Source: Chryseobacterium sp. BGARF1
GTDB taxonomy: Bacteria; Bacteroidota; Bacteroidia; Flavobacteriales; Weeksellaceae
DNA: 64,000 nt
Assembly (NCBI RefSeq): GCF_001677955.1
Contig: NZ_LELA01000108.1
Location: 1-64,000 of the forward strand
Reading direction: 5' to 3'
This document shows positions 44,860-53,049 of the stretch, piece after piece (the first letter of the stretch is position 1; the number at the start of each line of letters is the position of its first letter). Under the pieces are notes generated by a model. The model saw only the letters and a program-made list of their open reading frames with translations. It was not told the DNA's origin and did no database searches. Both the position numbers and the translations under genes were made by a program.

Positions 44860-44877
44860 AGTCGTTTGAAAACGACT
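44860..44877. promoter_or_regulatory. 18-bp perfect palindrome (AGTCGTTTGAAAACGACT), possible operator
   Basis: AGTCGTTT/GA/AAACGACT with an additional TCGTTTG copy 3 bp upstream. It lies in the divergent gap of ssb and an exported-protein gene, about 125 bp before ssb. No matching regulator known to me. Confidence 0.4.
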
Positions 44878-44924
44878 AAGGATGAAATGTATTTTTATAA
44901 CTCATTTTGGATGATTGATTTTAT

Positions 44925-44932
44925 TATATTTG
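44925..44932 (+). promoter_or_regulatory. Candidate -7 element (TATATTTG)
   Basis: TATATTTG lies 31 bp before the ATG of the exported-protein gene. A TTG at 44907-44909 gives a short 15-bp spacer. Confidence 0.45.
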
Positions 44933-44963
44933 ATATAAGTAGAAATTACTTAAAAAACAGATT

Positions 44964-45932
44964 ATGAAATTAAAGTTTACAACATTTTTATTATCAACAA
45001 TAAGTTTTTCTTTTGGGCAAACCACCGAAAAAATAATAATCCCCAATGGAGTTGTTTATAATTATGCGAGTCATAAAATAAATGAAAAAGTAAAAAAATT
45101 GATTGCTGAAAGTATTTCACAGAAAGATTATTATTCCATTTTGGACAAAAGTTTAATAATTGGACCAACTTTATGGAATAGATTTCAGAATATTGAAAGT
45201 TTAAAAGGTATTCCCGGAAATGTTGTCTTTCACATAGATGATATGAAAGTTGATGGAAAAATGAGCCAAGATTTGGACGATTCAAAAAAAATTTGGAACG
45301 AAGTAAAAAAAGAAATTTCTGGAGATTATAAAATCAGAAAAGCAAATGAAGATGAGTTGAAATATTATTGGTCAACAATATCATTTGACATTGAAGAGCC
45401 ATTATTTATTCTTGAAACAGAGCACCATAATTACATTCTTAATTTTTTGAAAACAAACATGAAGCTATTATGGATTGACGAATTTCCAATTAAAAAATCT
45501 TATTACAATCCCATTGATAATGGAACATACAAAACAGACGGAAGTTTTAAAATCTACCAAAGTGGGAACGAAGTTTATATGACAGATAAAGGAAATAAAG
45601 AAACTAAACTTGAAAAGGTTATTTTATTAAGCAGTGATATAGATTTGAAAAACAATTCTTCTGTTGAAGATTTAAGTCTAATTGTTGATAAAACAAATAA
45701 AATTTTTGAAGAATTATTTAAAAACTCAGATAAATCAGGAAAAATTATTGTTCAGTTTGAATTAGGTAAAAACAAAAATGAAATTCAGTTTGCAGTTAGA
45801 GATGATTTGGATTTAGAAATAATGAAAACTTTTGAAGAACGTTTATATTTGGAAAAATATCCAAATTCAAAAAAAGATACAATCAAATTTCAGTTAGTTT
45901 ATAAAGTTAATTCTTATAATGATATTAATTAA
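44964..45932 (+). CDS. Exported protein of unknown function
   Basis: 322 residues, not recognised. A signal peptide (FTTFLLSTISFSFGQ, about 1-19) implies periplasmic or surface location. The mature protein is rich in Lys, Asp, Glu and Ile/Leu with no Cys motif, and contains the strongly polar stretch DGKMSQDLDDSKKIWNEVKK. It has an upstream -7 element and stands alone, convergent with the acyl-CoA dehydrogenase-like gene. Confidence 0.65.
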   Translation: MKLKFTTFLLSTISFSFGQTTEKIIIPNGVVYNYASHKINEKVKKLIAESISQKDYYSILDKSLIIGPTLWNRFQNIESLKGIPGNVVFHIDDMKVDGKMSQDLDDSKKIWNEVKKEISGDYKIRKANEDELKYYWSTISFDIEEPLFILETEHHNYILNFLKTNMKLLWIDEFPIKKSYYNPIDNGTYKTDGSFKIYQSGNEVYMTDKGNKETKLEKVILLSSDIDLKNNSSVEDLSLIVDKTNKIFEELFKNSDKSGKIIVQFELGKNKNEIQFAVRDDLDLEIMKTFEERLYLEKYPNSKKDTIKFQLVYKVNSYNDIN

Positions 45933-45952
45933 AAATATGAATAAATTTATAA

Positions 45953-46972
45953 TTATTTAAAATTCAACTCCCTCCTAAAATTAGAATGTTGCGTCGCCGT
46001 AAAATAATCACAGAAAATCTGATAAACCGCAGAATTGGTATGACTTGCCTTAATTCCTAACTGAATGTAGATCTGCAAAATCTGATGTGACAAACTTTCA
46101 ACTAAACCTGAAGAATGATCGTGAATTTCTGATTGCTTTTCCTGGTTTATACATTGAGATTCGCTTAATAAACATTCAATTTCATTGGCAAATTCAATCA
46201 CTTTTACCATTGCATCTTCTATTTTTTTATCGAAAAAGTTTAAATCAAGATGAGGTCTAATTTTAATGGCTTCTTCAGAAAAATGAGAAGCCATTCCGAG
46301 GTAATTGACCAATAAAGTGAGATCTGCAAAAATCCTGAACGGAATTTTATCTAAAACATCATCCGTAAAAAACTCATCATAAATAAAACTATGATCCTCA
46401 GAAACTTTTACATTATCAACTTTAAAAGAATAGGTACCGGTTGCTTTCATTCCCATCGATTTCCAATTCGGAATAATTTCAGCGTGATCTTTAGAGATCA
46501 CGAATGACCTAATAATTTCTAAACCCGATTCGTCAAGCAAAGGATCTCCATTTTCAGTCAGGGTAGCATTTAAAGTAAAGTGACTTAAATGGGGAGTGCC
46601 TGTTGCAAAATGCCAAAGTCCGTTGATCAGAAAAGTTCCATCGGTTTGTTTTTCGGCTGTTCCGCCAATCATCCCGCTTCCGCCAAAACAGGTTTTTGAA
46701 TTGGAAAAAAGCTCTTTAGCAATATTTGGTTTTAAATTTCTTGAAAAAAAATTAGCACCCGAACATAAAGTGAGCATCCAACCTAAACTTCCATCAATTT
46801 TTGACCAATCAAAAAGTACTTGTAAACCATGATTTAAACGAGATCCCAATCCGCCATACCTTTTCGGGACCCAAATCTGAAGCAATCTTTCATGATGAAT
46901 CTGATCAATGATCGACTTTGGAACTTCAGAAGCTCCATGCATTTTTTCTCTTATTTCTTTAGGTGTAAACAT
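45953..46972 (-). CDS. Acyl-CoA dehydrogenase-family flavoprotein
   Basis: 339 residues, slightly short of the usual 380. The three-part fold is recognisable: N-terminal helices with WVPKRYGGLGSRL, a middle beta domain with GLWHFATGTPHLSHFTLNAT and GMKATGTYSFKVDNVKV, and a C-terminal helical domain with YQIFCDYFTATQHSNFRREL. The catalytic Glu cannot be placed with certainty. The lack of a clear base and the GTPHLSHF segment suggest a flavin monooxygenase-like (HsaA/DszC type) subgroup as an alternative. No redox partner gene nearby. Confidence 0.72.
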   Translation of the reverse strand: MFTPKEIREKMHGASEVPKSIIDQIHHERLLQIWVPKRYGGLGSRLNHGLQVLFDWSKIDGSLGWMLTLCSGANFFSRNLKPNIAKELFSNSKTCFGGSGMIGGTAEKQTDGTFLINGLWHFATGTPHLSHFTLNATLTENGDPLLDESGLEIIRSFVISKDHAEIIPNWKSMGMKATGTYSFKVDNVKVSEDHSFIYDEFFTDDVLDKIPFRIFADLTLLVNYLGMASHFSEEAIKIRPHLDLNFFDKKIEDAMVKVIEFANEIECLLSESQCINQEKQSEIHDHSSGLVESLSHQILQIYIQLGIKASHTNSAVYQIFCDYFTATQHSNFRRELNFK

Positions 46973-47049
46973 TCCTTTTTATCTATCTCTTAATAATTAA
47001 AAAGATTAATCTCCTTAATTTAAATGGGACTTTATAATTCTTGTTTTTT

Positions 47050-47210
47050 CAACGCAAAGTTTTATTTCTGTATGTTTATTATTTAAGAGGTAAAGAATAG
47101 TCAATAAAATTGATTCTAAGCATATATTTTCAAGCTTCATCAGCAACGAAGTTGCCATCTTTGCTCCTTTAAAATATGTGTTTTTTTTTAAGTAAACCTT
47201 TGCGTTTAAT
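47050..47210 (+). repeat. Nested-palindrome dispersed element, copy 1
   Basis: Starts CAACGCAAAG and ends CTTTGCGTTTAA. The inner arms are AGAGGTAAAGA / TCTTTGCTCCTTT, and the core holds CTTCATCAGCAACGAAGTTGC. About 160 bp, non-coding. Same layout as 48210-48372 and, inverted, 55129-55295. It fills most of the 307-bp gap between the acyl-CoA dehydrogenase-like and pnuT-like genes. Confidence 0.8.
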
Positions 47211-47279
47211 TATTTCTCGCTGATTTAACAGATTAAGTTGATTCAAAGACTTAAATATCGATTCGTTTAAGCATTTTAA

Positions 47280-47870
47280 TTAAACAATAACCGATTTAGA
47301 TCTAATACTTTTCCTCCATTCCAAATAACCAGAAATTGCGACGATGAACAAGAAAGCCGTCAAAACTGCATACAAATAAAGGCCTTTATGAATCAACAAA
47401 GGGATTGCAATAATGTTGCTGATGTTGAGTAAGATCCAGTTTTCAATCTTTCTTCGAGCCATCAACCACATTCCTGACCAAGCAAAAGCACTGACCAAAG
47501 AATCCAAGATCGGAACATCAGAATCGGTAAAATTCGTCAGAAAAAAATAGAAAATACTAAAGGTTCCAATCACAATTCCTGCGGTAATTAATTTTTCATT
47601 ATTGGTCGTTTCAGAAATTGTTGTTTCGGATTTTCTTTTTCCAAACTTCCAATACAACCATCCATAAATACTCATTACCAAATAGTAAAGATTGAGCGTA
47701 AACTCTGCGTAGAGCTTAGATTGTATCATCACGTAAAGCGTTAGTGAAATCCCTGCAATACCGAAAAGATAATTATTCGAATTATTTTTTCTTGCCAATA
47801 AAACCTGAAATACTGAAAAGAAGACCCCAAGCCATTCTTGCCATGTTGTCTGTTGTAAAATGTCCTGCAT
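47280..47870 (-). CDS. pnuT: PnuC-family vitamin transporter, probably thiamine-specific (PnuT-like)
   Basis: 196 residues from ATG 47870 (a TTG at 47873 precedes it). About seven hydrophobic segments. The family's Trp motif appears as YYLVMSIYGWLYWKFG near residue 65. PnuC proteins move nicotinamide riboside, but a TPP riboswitch lies directly upstream on the same strand, so uptake of thiamine or a thiamine precursor is the better reading (the PnuT subgroup). The symbol is assigned on that basis. Confidence 0.82.
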   Translation of the reverse strand: MQDILQQTTWQEWLGVFFSVFQVLLARKNNSNNYLFGIAGISLTLYVMIQSKLYAEFTLNLYYLVMSIYGWLYWKFGKRKSETTISETTNNEKLITAGIVIGTFSIFYFFLTNFTDSDVPILDSLVSAFAWSGMWLMARRKIENWILLNISNIIAIPLLIHKGLYLYAVLTAFLFIVAISGYLEWRKSIRSKSVIV

Positions 47871-47914
47871 CAAATTAACTTATATAAATTAAATGATGAG
47901 ATGATAAATCAAAA

Positions 47915-48000
47915 AATCCCTACGCTGGAATTACCCAGATCAGGTGTGGAAAATTTTCCCGGGTATCATCTCAGCCGCAATTTGCAGCACCCCATTGATC
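47915..48000 (-). ncRNA. TPP riboswitch (THI element)
   Basis: On the minus strand the conserved core reads GGGGTGC, then GGCTGAGATGATACCC, CCACACCTGATCTGGGTAAT, and CCAGCGTAGGGA. All are textbook TPP-aptamer segments, including the CTGAGA and ACCTGATCTGG motifs. It ends about 45 bp before the pnuT-like ATG, so control of translation start or of an overlapping hairpin is likely. Confidence 0.95.
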
Positions 48001-48209
48001 GTGCAAAATTGATGTTTTTAAATGACATTAAAAAATATTTGGTCTTTTTTATTACAAAAGAGGCAAAAGAAACAACTGAGATTAGAAATCTGTTTGAAAA
48101 TAATTTTCTCACTGATTTCGCAAATTTGCAGATGAGAAATATTAAAAAAATGTCTAATTAACTTAAATGCGGGTTAAGTGATAGCTACTAATTCTTAATT
48201 CGTTGTTTG

Positions 48210-48372
48210 TTTAACGCAAAGTTTGATTTTCTCAAATCTCATTTTAAGGAGCAAAGATGAATCAATAAATTGATTTTTATTAAGCAGTCGCTTTATTCAA
48301 TCTTCATCAGCGACTTTGTCGCAATTCTTTGCTCCTTAAAATAATAATCTTAAAAATTAAAATCTTTGCGTA
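48210..48372 (+). repeat. Nested-palindrome dispersed element, copy 2
   Basis: Outer ends TTAACGCAAAG / ATCTTTGCGTAG. Middle arms AAGGAGCAAAGA / TTCTTTGCTCCTTAAA. Inner hairpins ATCAATAAATTGAT and GCGACTTTGTCGC. About 163 bp, non-coding. Clearest copy of the family and useful as reference. Confidence 0.85.
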
Positions 48373-48509
48373 GAAGATGTTGTTGAATTTCTTATTCTGA
48401 ACTCAGGTTAATTAGATAAATCTGAGAAATTAAAAGGAAAAACTGAAAATAGGTTTCACTAAATACAAAAGATAATATTTAAAGAAATTCAATCAATCTA
48501 TTTTCATAC

Positions 48510-48523
48510 CCGTTTACAAACGG
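48510..48523. promoter_or_regulatory. 14-bp palindrome CCGTTTACAAACGG before the HPP gene, possible operator
   Basis: CCGTTT/AC/AAACGG is perfect. A TACCTTTA sequence that resembles a -7 element lies 8 bp downstream, so the palindrome would overlap the -33 region. Confidence 0.4.
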
Positions 48524-48558
48524 ATATTTCGTACCTTTAAATCTCAAATAAATTTATT

Positions 48559-49155
48559 GTGAAAAAAACTTTCAAAAGAACGCTCAGAGTTTCAAAATAT
48601 GTCATTTATAAAGAAACACTTGTTGATTATAAAGAACATTTCTGGTCATTTCTGGGTGCGTTTTTCGGAATTGGATTGATCGCTTTTCTGCAGTCTCAAT
48701 ATCTATTCAAACAAGAGAATATCTTTTTAATAGGTTCATTCGGAGCCTCTTGTGTATTGATTTACGGAGCCATTCAAAGTCCGCTCGCTCAGCCGAGAAA
48801 TCTTGTCGGTGGACATGTAATTTCAGCATTGATCGGAGTTACCGTTTTTAAAATTGTTCCCGATGTTATCTGGCTTTCTGCACCACTTGCTGTTGCTTTT
48901 TCAATTGTTGCCATGCAATACACAAAAACGCTTCATCCACCCGGTGGAGCAACGGCGTTAATTGCTGTAAGCTCAACGGGGAAAATTCCTGAACTGGGAT
49001 ATTGGTATGTACTTTCTCCGGTTCTTTCGGGCTGCTTAATTTTACTTGTGGTGGCTTTGGTTTTTAATAATATGACCAAACACAGAAGTTATCCCAACAG
49101 CACAAAATGGAAGCGACTTTTAAATAAAAGACACAAACATCAACTGAAAAAATAA
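48559..49155 (+). CDS. HPP family integral membrane protein
   Basis: 198 residues from a GTG start. Five hydrophobic segments with the family signature LHPPGGATALIAV (near 132) and SPLAQPRNLVGGHVISALIG. Some HPP proteins are linked to nitrite transport in chloroplasts and cyanobacteria; the substrate here is unknown. An Arg/Lys-rich C-terminus faces the cytoplasm. The zinc-ribbon gene follows after 5 bp, so they are likely co-expressed. Confidence 0.85.
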   Translation: MKKTFKRTLRVSKYVIYKETLVDYKEHFWSFLGAFFGIGLIAFLQSQYLFKQENIFLIGSFGASCVLIYGAIQSPLAQPRNLVGGHVISALIGVTVFKIVPDVIWLSAPLAVAFSIVAMQYTKTLHPPGGATALIAVSSTGKIPELGYWYVLSPVLSGCLILLVVALVFNNMTKHRSYPNSTKWKRLLNKRHKHQLKK

Positions 49156-49160
49156 TCATC

Positions 49161-49499
49161 ATGGAATGTATAGAATGCGGCGAAAAAATCATTGGAAGAT
49201 CCGACAAAAAATTCTGCAACGATTCTTGTAGAAACGCTTATAACAATAATCAAAATAAAGATTCGAGCAACTTGATGCGGAATGTAAATAATAAGCTCCG
49301 TAAAAACTACCGCATTCTGAGTGAGATCAATATTGAAGGAAAAACAAAAATTGCAAAGTCAAAATTAGATGGCTTAGGTTTTGATTTTAATTATCTCACC
49401 AATATAAAAGTGTATAAAAACGGTTCGGAATACAAGTTTGTGTACGACCAAGGTTATAAAATACTGGAAGAAGATTATGTTCTTATTGTAAAAAATTAA
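49161..49499 (+). CDS. Small zinc-ribbon-like protein of unknown function
   Basis: 112 residues. The N-terminal CIECGEKIIGRSDKKFCNDSC holds four cysteines in a CxxC-x12-CxxxC arrangement, a small zinc finger like those in DUF2116/HNH-associated proteins. The rest is basic and then beta-rich (FNYLTNIKVYKNGSEYKFVY). It is common in flavobacteria; role unknown. It lies between the HPP gene and a TIGR01777-type reductase in a tight same-strand run. Confidence 0.75.
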   Translation: MECIECGEKIIGRSDKKFCNDSCRNAYNNNQNKDSSNLMRNVNNKLRKNYRILSEINIEGKTKIAKSKLDGLGFDFNYLTNIKVYKNGSEYKFVYDQGYKILEEDYVLIVKN

Positions 49500-49513
49500 T
49501 CTAAAAAAGCATA

Positions 49514-50419
49514 ATGAAAGAAATTGTATTAATCACCGGTGCAAGCGGAGCCATTGCAAAAGCACTTTCAAAAAAAATTGAAAAAGACTTTGCTGTACGG
49601 TTTTTAACCCGAAAAAAGAAAGCCGAAAACGAATTTGAATGGAATCTGGAAAATAATACAATAGATGAACGAGCATTTGAAAACATAAGCCATATCATTC
49701 ATCTTGCAGGAGCCAATATTTCTGAAAAACGCTGGACAGAAGACAGAAAAAAAGAATTGATTTCTAGTCGTGTAGATTCTGCTAAATTGATCTTAAATAC
49801 ACTTAAAAAGAAAAATTTAAAGCTAAGATCTTTTATTTCAGCTTCCGGAATTAATTTTTACGGAACAAAAACTACAGATAAAATTTTCATTGAAAACGAT
49901 GCTCCCGGAAATGACTTTCTAAGTGAAGTTGTTATGGTTTGGGAAAAAGCTGCTGATGAATTTAAAAGACAAAATGTAGCAGAACGAGTAGTAAAAATAA
50001 GAACTGCTGTTGTTTTATCTAAAAATGAAGGCGCTTTGGCAAAAATGATGACTCCGATACAATTTGGAGTTGGGTCGCCACTTGGAAGTGGAAAACAATA
50101 TATGCCGTGGATTCATATTGATGATATTTGTTCGATCTATGAATTTGCTTTAAAAAATCCTGAAATTGAAGGCTCTTACAATGCTTCAGCGCCACAACAT
50201 ACAACGAATGAAAATTTGACAAAGTTAATTGCGAAGGTTTTAAACAAGCCCTTGTTGATGCCGAATGTTCCATCATTTATTTTAAAATTGATATTTGGTG
50301 AATTGGCAGACGCTTTGCTGGAAGGTTCTAGAGCTTCTTCAGAAAAAATAATGAAAGCTGGTTTTGAATTTCAGTTTCCTGATTTGAAAATGGCTTTAGA
50401 AGATTTGCTGAAAAAATAA
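49514..50419 (+). CDS. TIGR01777-type NAD(P)-dependent epimerase/oxidoreductase
   Basis: 301 residues. A Rossmann fold with IVLITGASGAIAKALSKKI at the N-terminus, then HLAGANISEKRWTEDRKKEL and SRVDSAKLI as family marks, SASGINFYG, and the C-terminal IHIDDICSIYEFAL. The expected catalytic YxxxK is not clear, as in many members of this group, so substrate and reaction remain open. Confidence 0.87.
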   Translation: MKEIVLITGASGAIAKALSKKIEKDFAVRFLTRKKKAENEFEWNLENNTIDERAFENISHIIHLAGANISEKRWTEDRKKELISSRVDSAKLILNTLKKKNLKLRSFISASGINFYGTKTTDKIFIENDAPGNDFLSEVVMVWEKAADEFKRQNVAERVVKIRTAVVLSKNEGALAKMMTPIQFGVGSPLGSGKQYMPWIHIDDICSIYEFALKNPEIEGSYNASAPQHTTNENLTKLIAKVLNKPLLMPNVPSFILKLIFGELADALLEGSRASSEKIMKAGFEFQFPDLKMALEDLLKK

Positions 50420-50431
50420 TGCCGTGATTAA

Positions 50432-50530
50432 TTTTTTAAACGCAAAGGACGAAAAGATTTATTAATTACTAACTGTTTTTAAGTTCGCAAAACAAAGTTT
50501 CGCCGATTCAAGTAAAAAATTAATTATATA
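50432..50530. repeat. Degenerate half of the nested-palindrome element
   Basis: Begins TTTTTTAAACGCAAAGGACG and contains CGCAAAACAAAGTTTCGCCGATTC, a shorter unrelated core. No matching right end CTTTGCGT is seen before nudK. It may be a decayed copy. Confidence 0.45.
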
Positions 50531-50616
50531 ATTGAGGCAAAGGCGTTTCACTTAACAAAGAACACAGAGTTTTTTAATAAAAATTATCATTAAAATAAAA
50601 AGATATACAATATAGA

Positions 50617-51198
50617 ATGCAAGAGACGAATGTAAGTATCGAGAAAACAGAAATCTTATCTGATAACTGGTACACTTTAAAAAAAGTAACCTTCAATATA
50701 AAAAAAGAAAACGGACACACCGAAACTCAAAGCCGGGAAGCTTATGACAGAGGAAACGGAGCCGTTATTTTATTGTACAATACACATACTAAAAATGTAA
50801 TTTTAACTAGACAATTCCGTCTTCCAACGTATATCAACGGAAATCCAGACGGAATGTTGATTGAAGCTTGTGCCGGACTTTTAGACAACGATAATCCCGA
50901 AGATTGTATTAAAAGAGAAACTGAAGAAGAAACGGGTTATAAAATTTCGAAAGTAGAAAAAATATTTGAAGCTTATATGTCGCCCGGTTCGGTAACAGAA
51001 ATTTTACACTTTTTTATTGCTGAATATTCTGATGATATGAAAATAAACGAAGGTGGCGGATTGGAAGAGGAAGGCGAAAACATCGAAGTTTTACAGCTTC
51101 AGTTTGATGACACCCTTTCTATGATTGATAATGGCGAAATAAAAGATGCCAAAACCATTATGCTTTTACAGCATCTTCGTCTGAAAAATATTCTGTAA
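50617..51198 (+). CDS. nudK: GDP-mannose pyrophosphatase-type Nudix hydrolase
   Basis: 193 residues, as E. coli NudK. The Nudix box is GLLDNDNPEDCIKRETEEET followed by GY. Other NudK-like segments are YDRGNGAVILLYNT, GMLIEACAG, AYMSPGSVTEILHFFIAEYS and LEEEGENIEVLQL. It hydrolyses GDP-mannose or related nucleotide sugars to a sugar phosphate and nucleotide, with Mg2+. The upstream gap holds a decayed repeat. Confidence 0.9.
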   Translation: MQETNVSIEKTEILSDNWYTLKKVTFNIKKENGHTETQSREAYDRGNGAVILLYNTHTKNVILTRQFRLPTYINGNPDGMLIEACAGLLDNDNPEDCIKRETEEETGYKISKVEKIFEAYMSPGSVTEILHFFIAEYSDDMKINEGGGLEEEGENIEVLQLQFDDTLSMIDNGEIKDAKTIMLLQHLRLKNIL

Positions 51199-51226
51199 AT
51201 ATTTAAATCCAAAAATCTAAAGTATT

Positions 51227-51799
51227 ATGAAATTTATATTCACAATTGGTCTTTCACTATTGCTTTCTTCCAATTTTTTTGCCCAGAAAAATGAAAAATT
51301 GACCACGAAAGATGCTGCCATCGTTGAGCATTTTAAAACCGATTATAAAAAGAAAAATTATAAAAAATTTGCAGGTAAAATTCTTGTAAAAGATAATCTG
51401 ATACAGTTTGATAATAAAACAGTTTATTATGATAAAGGCGATAAGATCACGGCTACAATTCTGAAAGAAGGCCTGATCTATCCGCAGCTTTTAACCGATT
51501 ATCAAATGCAGAAATTCCTGGATGAGTCGACCGATAAAACACAGAAAAGGTTTTTGAAACTTCAGAAAGATCCAAAAGCTTCTTTTGATGTGAATAATAT
51601 CAAGCTGAGCAACACTTCTGAACTGACTTTTTTTAACTCAAACATAAAAACAAAGAGATTTAAAGTTTCACTAAAAGACATTCGATTAAACACAACCTCA
51701 ACCTATCTTTTTGAATTGATGAATGATAAAGCTACAAAAGACATTTCTTTGGAAGAATTTATTAAAGGGGCAAAACTGACGTATATTGATACTGAATAG
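51227..51799 (+). CDS. Exported protein of unknown function
   Basis: 190 residues. A signal peptide FIFTIGLSLLLSSNFFAQ (about 1-20) is clear. The mature part is Lys-rich, with LTTKDAAIVEHFKTDYKKK and a C-terminal LEEFIKGAKLTYID, and has no motifs I can name. It starts 28 bp after nudK; first of four small genes on the same strand. Confidence 0.65.
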   Translation: MKFIFTIGLSLLLSSNFFAQKNEKLTTKDAAIVEHFKTDYKKKNYKKFAGKILVKDNLIQFDNKTVYYDKGDKITATILKEGLIYPQLLTDYQMQKFLDESTDKTQKRFLKLQKDPKASFDVNNIKLSNTSELTFFNSNIKTKRFKVSLKDIRLNTTSTYLFELMNDKATKDISLEEFIKGAKLTYIDTE

Positions 51800-51819
51800 A
51801 TCAAACAAATTGTAAAAAA

Positions 51820-52413
51820 ATGAAACAAAAATTTATTTTAATCATTTTAATTTCAAGTTTTAATTTATTTTCAAGTCAAGAAAAGTTTGATTATTTTGAT
51901 ATCCCTTTAGAAATGAAGAGTAGAGAAAGTTATGGAAATGTAAAATGCGACAGTTTATATTACACAAAAGATATTGATGGTGAATCAATTGATCAAGCTA
52001 TAGAAATTTTAACGAAAACAAATAAGTTCGAAAAAGATCATGGTAAGAAGAATTACTTATCTATTTCTAGATCTGAGCGGGAATACCTTATTTCAGAACT
52101 AAATAAGTTAAAGACTTTTGTATGGAACGATCATTTGTTTCCAAATTCTAAAGCTTTATATTTTAAAGATCTGATCATCGGTCATGGTTTGATACAATAT
52201 TTTCCAACCAAAGAAGAACAATTGATGTGCTCAATTGTTTATAGTTTTTCGAAACCAATCTATTTTAGAAATAATAAATATGCACTACTTTTTTATGCTG
52301 AAACTTATGAAGATCATCAGTCGATAAGCTTCAATATCTATGATGTAAATTCAGTTAGAATCCCTACCGAAGAACTTGCATCCATCTATCACACGAATCG
52401 TAATTTGAAATAA
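51820..52413 (+). CDS. Exported protein of unknown function
   Basis: 197 residues. A signal peptide (FILIILISSFNLFSSQ) is followed by a polar domain with EYLISELNKLKTFVWNDHLF and QLMCSIVYSFSKPIYFRNNK; no recognised motif. A shape seen in many single-copy flavobacterial secreted unknowns. 20 bp after the previous gene. Confidence 0.62.
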   Translation: MKQKFILIILISSFNLFSSQEKFDYFDIPLEMKSRESYGNVKCDSLYYTKDIDGESIDQAIEILTKTNKFEKDHGKKNYLSISRSEREYLISELNKLKTFVWNDHLFPNSKALYFKDLIIGHGLIQYFPTKEEQLMCSIVYSFSKPIYFRNNKYALLFYAETYEDHQSISFNIYDVNSVRIPTEELASIYHTNRNLK

Positions 52414-52474
52414 TTTATTCAAACATAAATTTATCATTTTGCTATATTGATATAGAATAAACCAAATAACCTCA

Positions 52475-53047
52475 ATGAAAAACATCTTTACTCTAAGAAC
52501 CCTAATTTTACTGAGCTTTCTATTGTTTTGCCTTCCCTTTTTACGCACCTGTTCAAACTCATCTATTGAAAAATTGGATCCCGTAATTTCAGAAGTTTTA
52601 CCTGAAAATAACGTATCTAAAGCTAGCAACGAAAAACTTTTGCAAAAAACGCTTGATGAACGAAAAGAAAATATTGAGGAAAGTAAAGAAAAATTCACTT
52701 ATAGCTTTTATGGATTACTAGATCTAGGTTTTGTAAATAAGGATACAAAATCAGATTCTTCGGTATTTTATGATCAATCATTTTATGCCTTGTTAAGTCT
52801 TTTGTTTATTTTTATTTCAACAATTTGCATGCTTGTTTTTTCCTTTTTTAAACGAATCCAACTTATTAAGATTTTAGGAATTTTGAATATATTATTTTTG
52901 ATAACCTCAATGATTCTCTTTTATAGTTCTGACATTCTTGAAGATTTTAATCAGCTTAAAGTTGGATTTTATTTAGTGCTTATCAACACCGTTTTAATTA
53001 TTTTTTCGGCTTTTAAAATTGAAAAAACACAAAAATTGATCAAATAA
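52475..53047 (+). CDS. Small membrane protein of unknown function
   Basis: 190 residues. TM-like segments at about 7-22 (LILLSFLLFCLPFLRTC), about 107-128, 136-153 and 164-180. A polar region (about 25-95) with KLLQKTLDERKENIEESKEK lies between the first two. Family not recognised. The next gene starts 2 bp after its stop, so they are co-transcribed. Confidence 0.62.
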   Translation: MKNIFTLRTLILLSFLLFCLPFLRTCSNSSIEKLDPVISEVLPENNVSKASNEKLLQKTLDERKENIEESKEKFTYSFYGLLDLGFVNKDTKSDSSVFYDQSFYALLSLLFIFISTICMLVFSFFKRIQLIKILGILNILFLITSMILFYSSDILEDFNQLKVGFYLVLINTVLIIFSAFKIEKTQKLIK

Positions 53048-53049
53048 GA

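Larger units (their letters stand above)
48001..48558. other. Gap between the TPP riboswitch and the HPP gene
   Basis: Contains the riboswitch promoter region (not resolved), the nested-palindrome element at 48210-48372 and a 14-bp palindrome at 48510-48523. No gene is seen. Confidence 0.5.

Noticed and set aside
45953..46972. Acyl-CoA dehydrogenase-like gene considered a truncated pseudogene
   Set aside because: 339 residues is shorter than usual, but all three domains and both ends look complete; no internal stop.
47901..48161. 86-residue plus-strand ORF next to the pnuT-like gene
   Set aside because: It is the antisense of the TPP riboswitch; the conserved RNA motifs explain the sequence.
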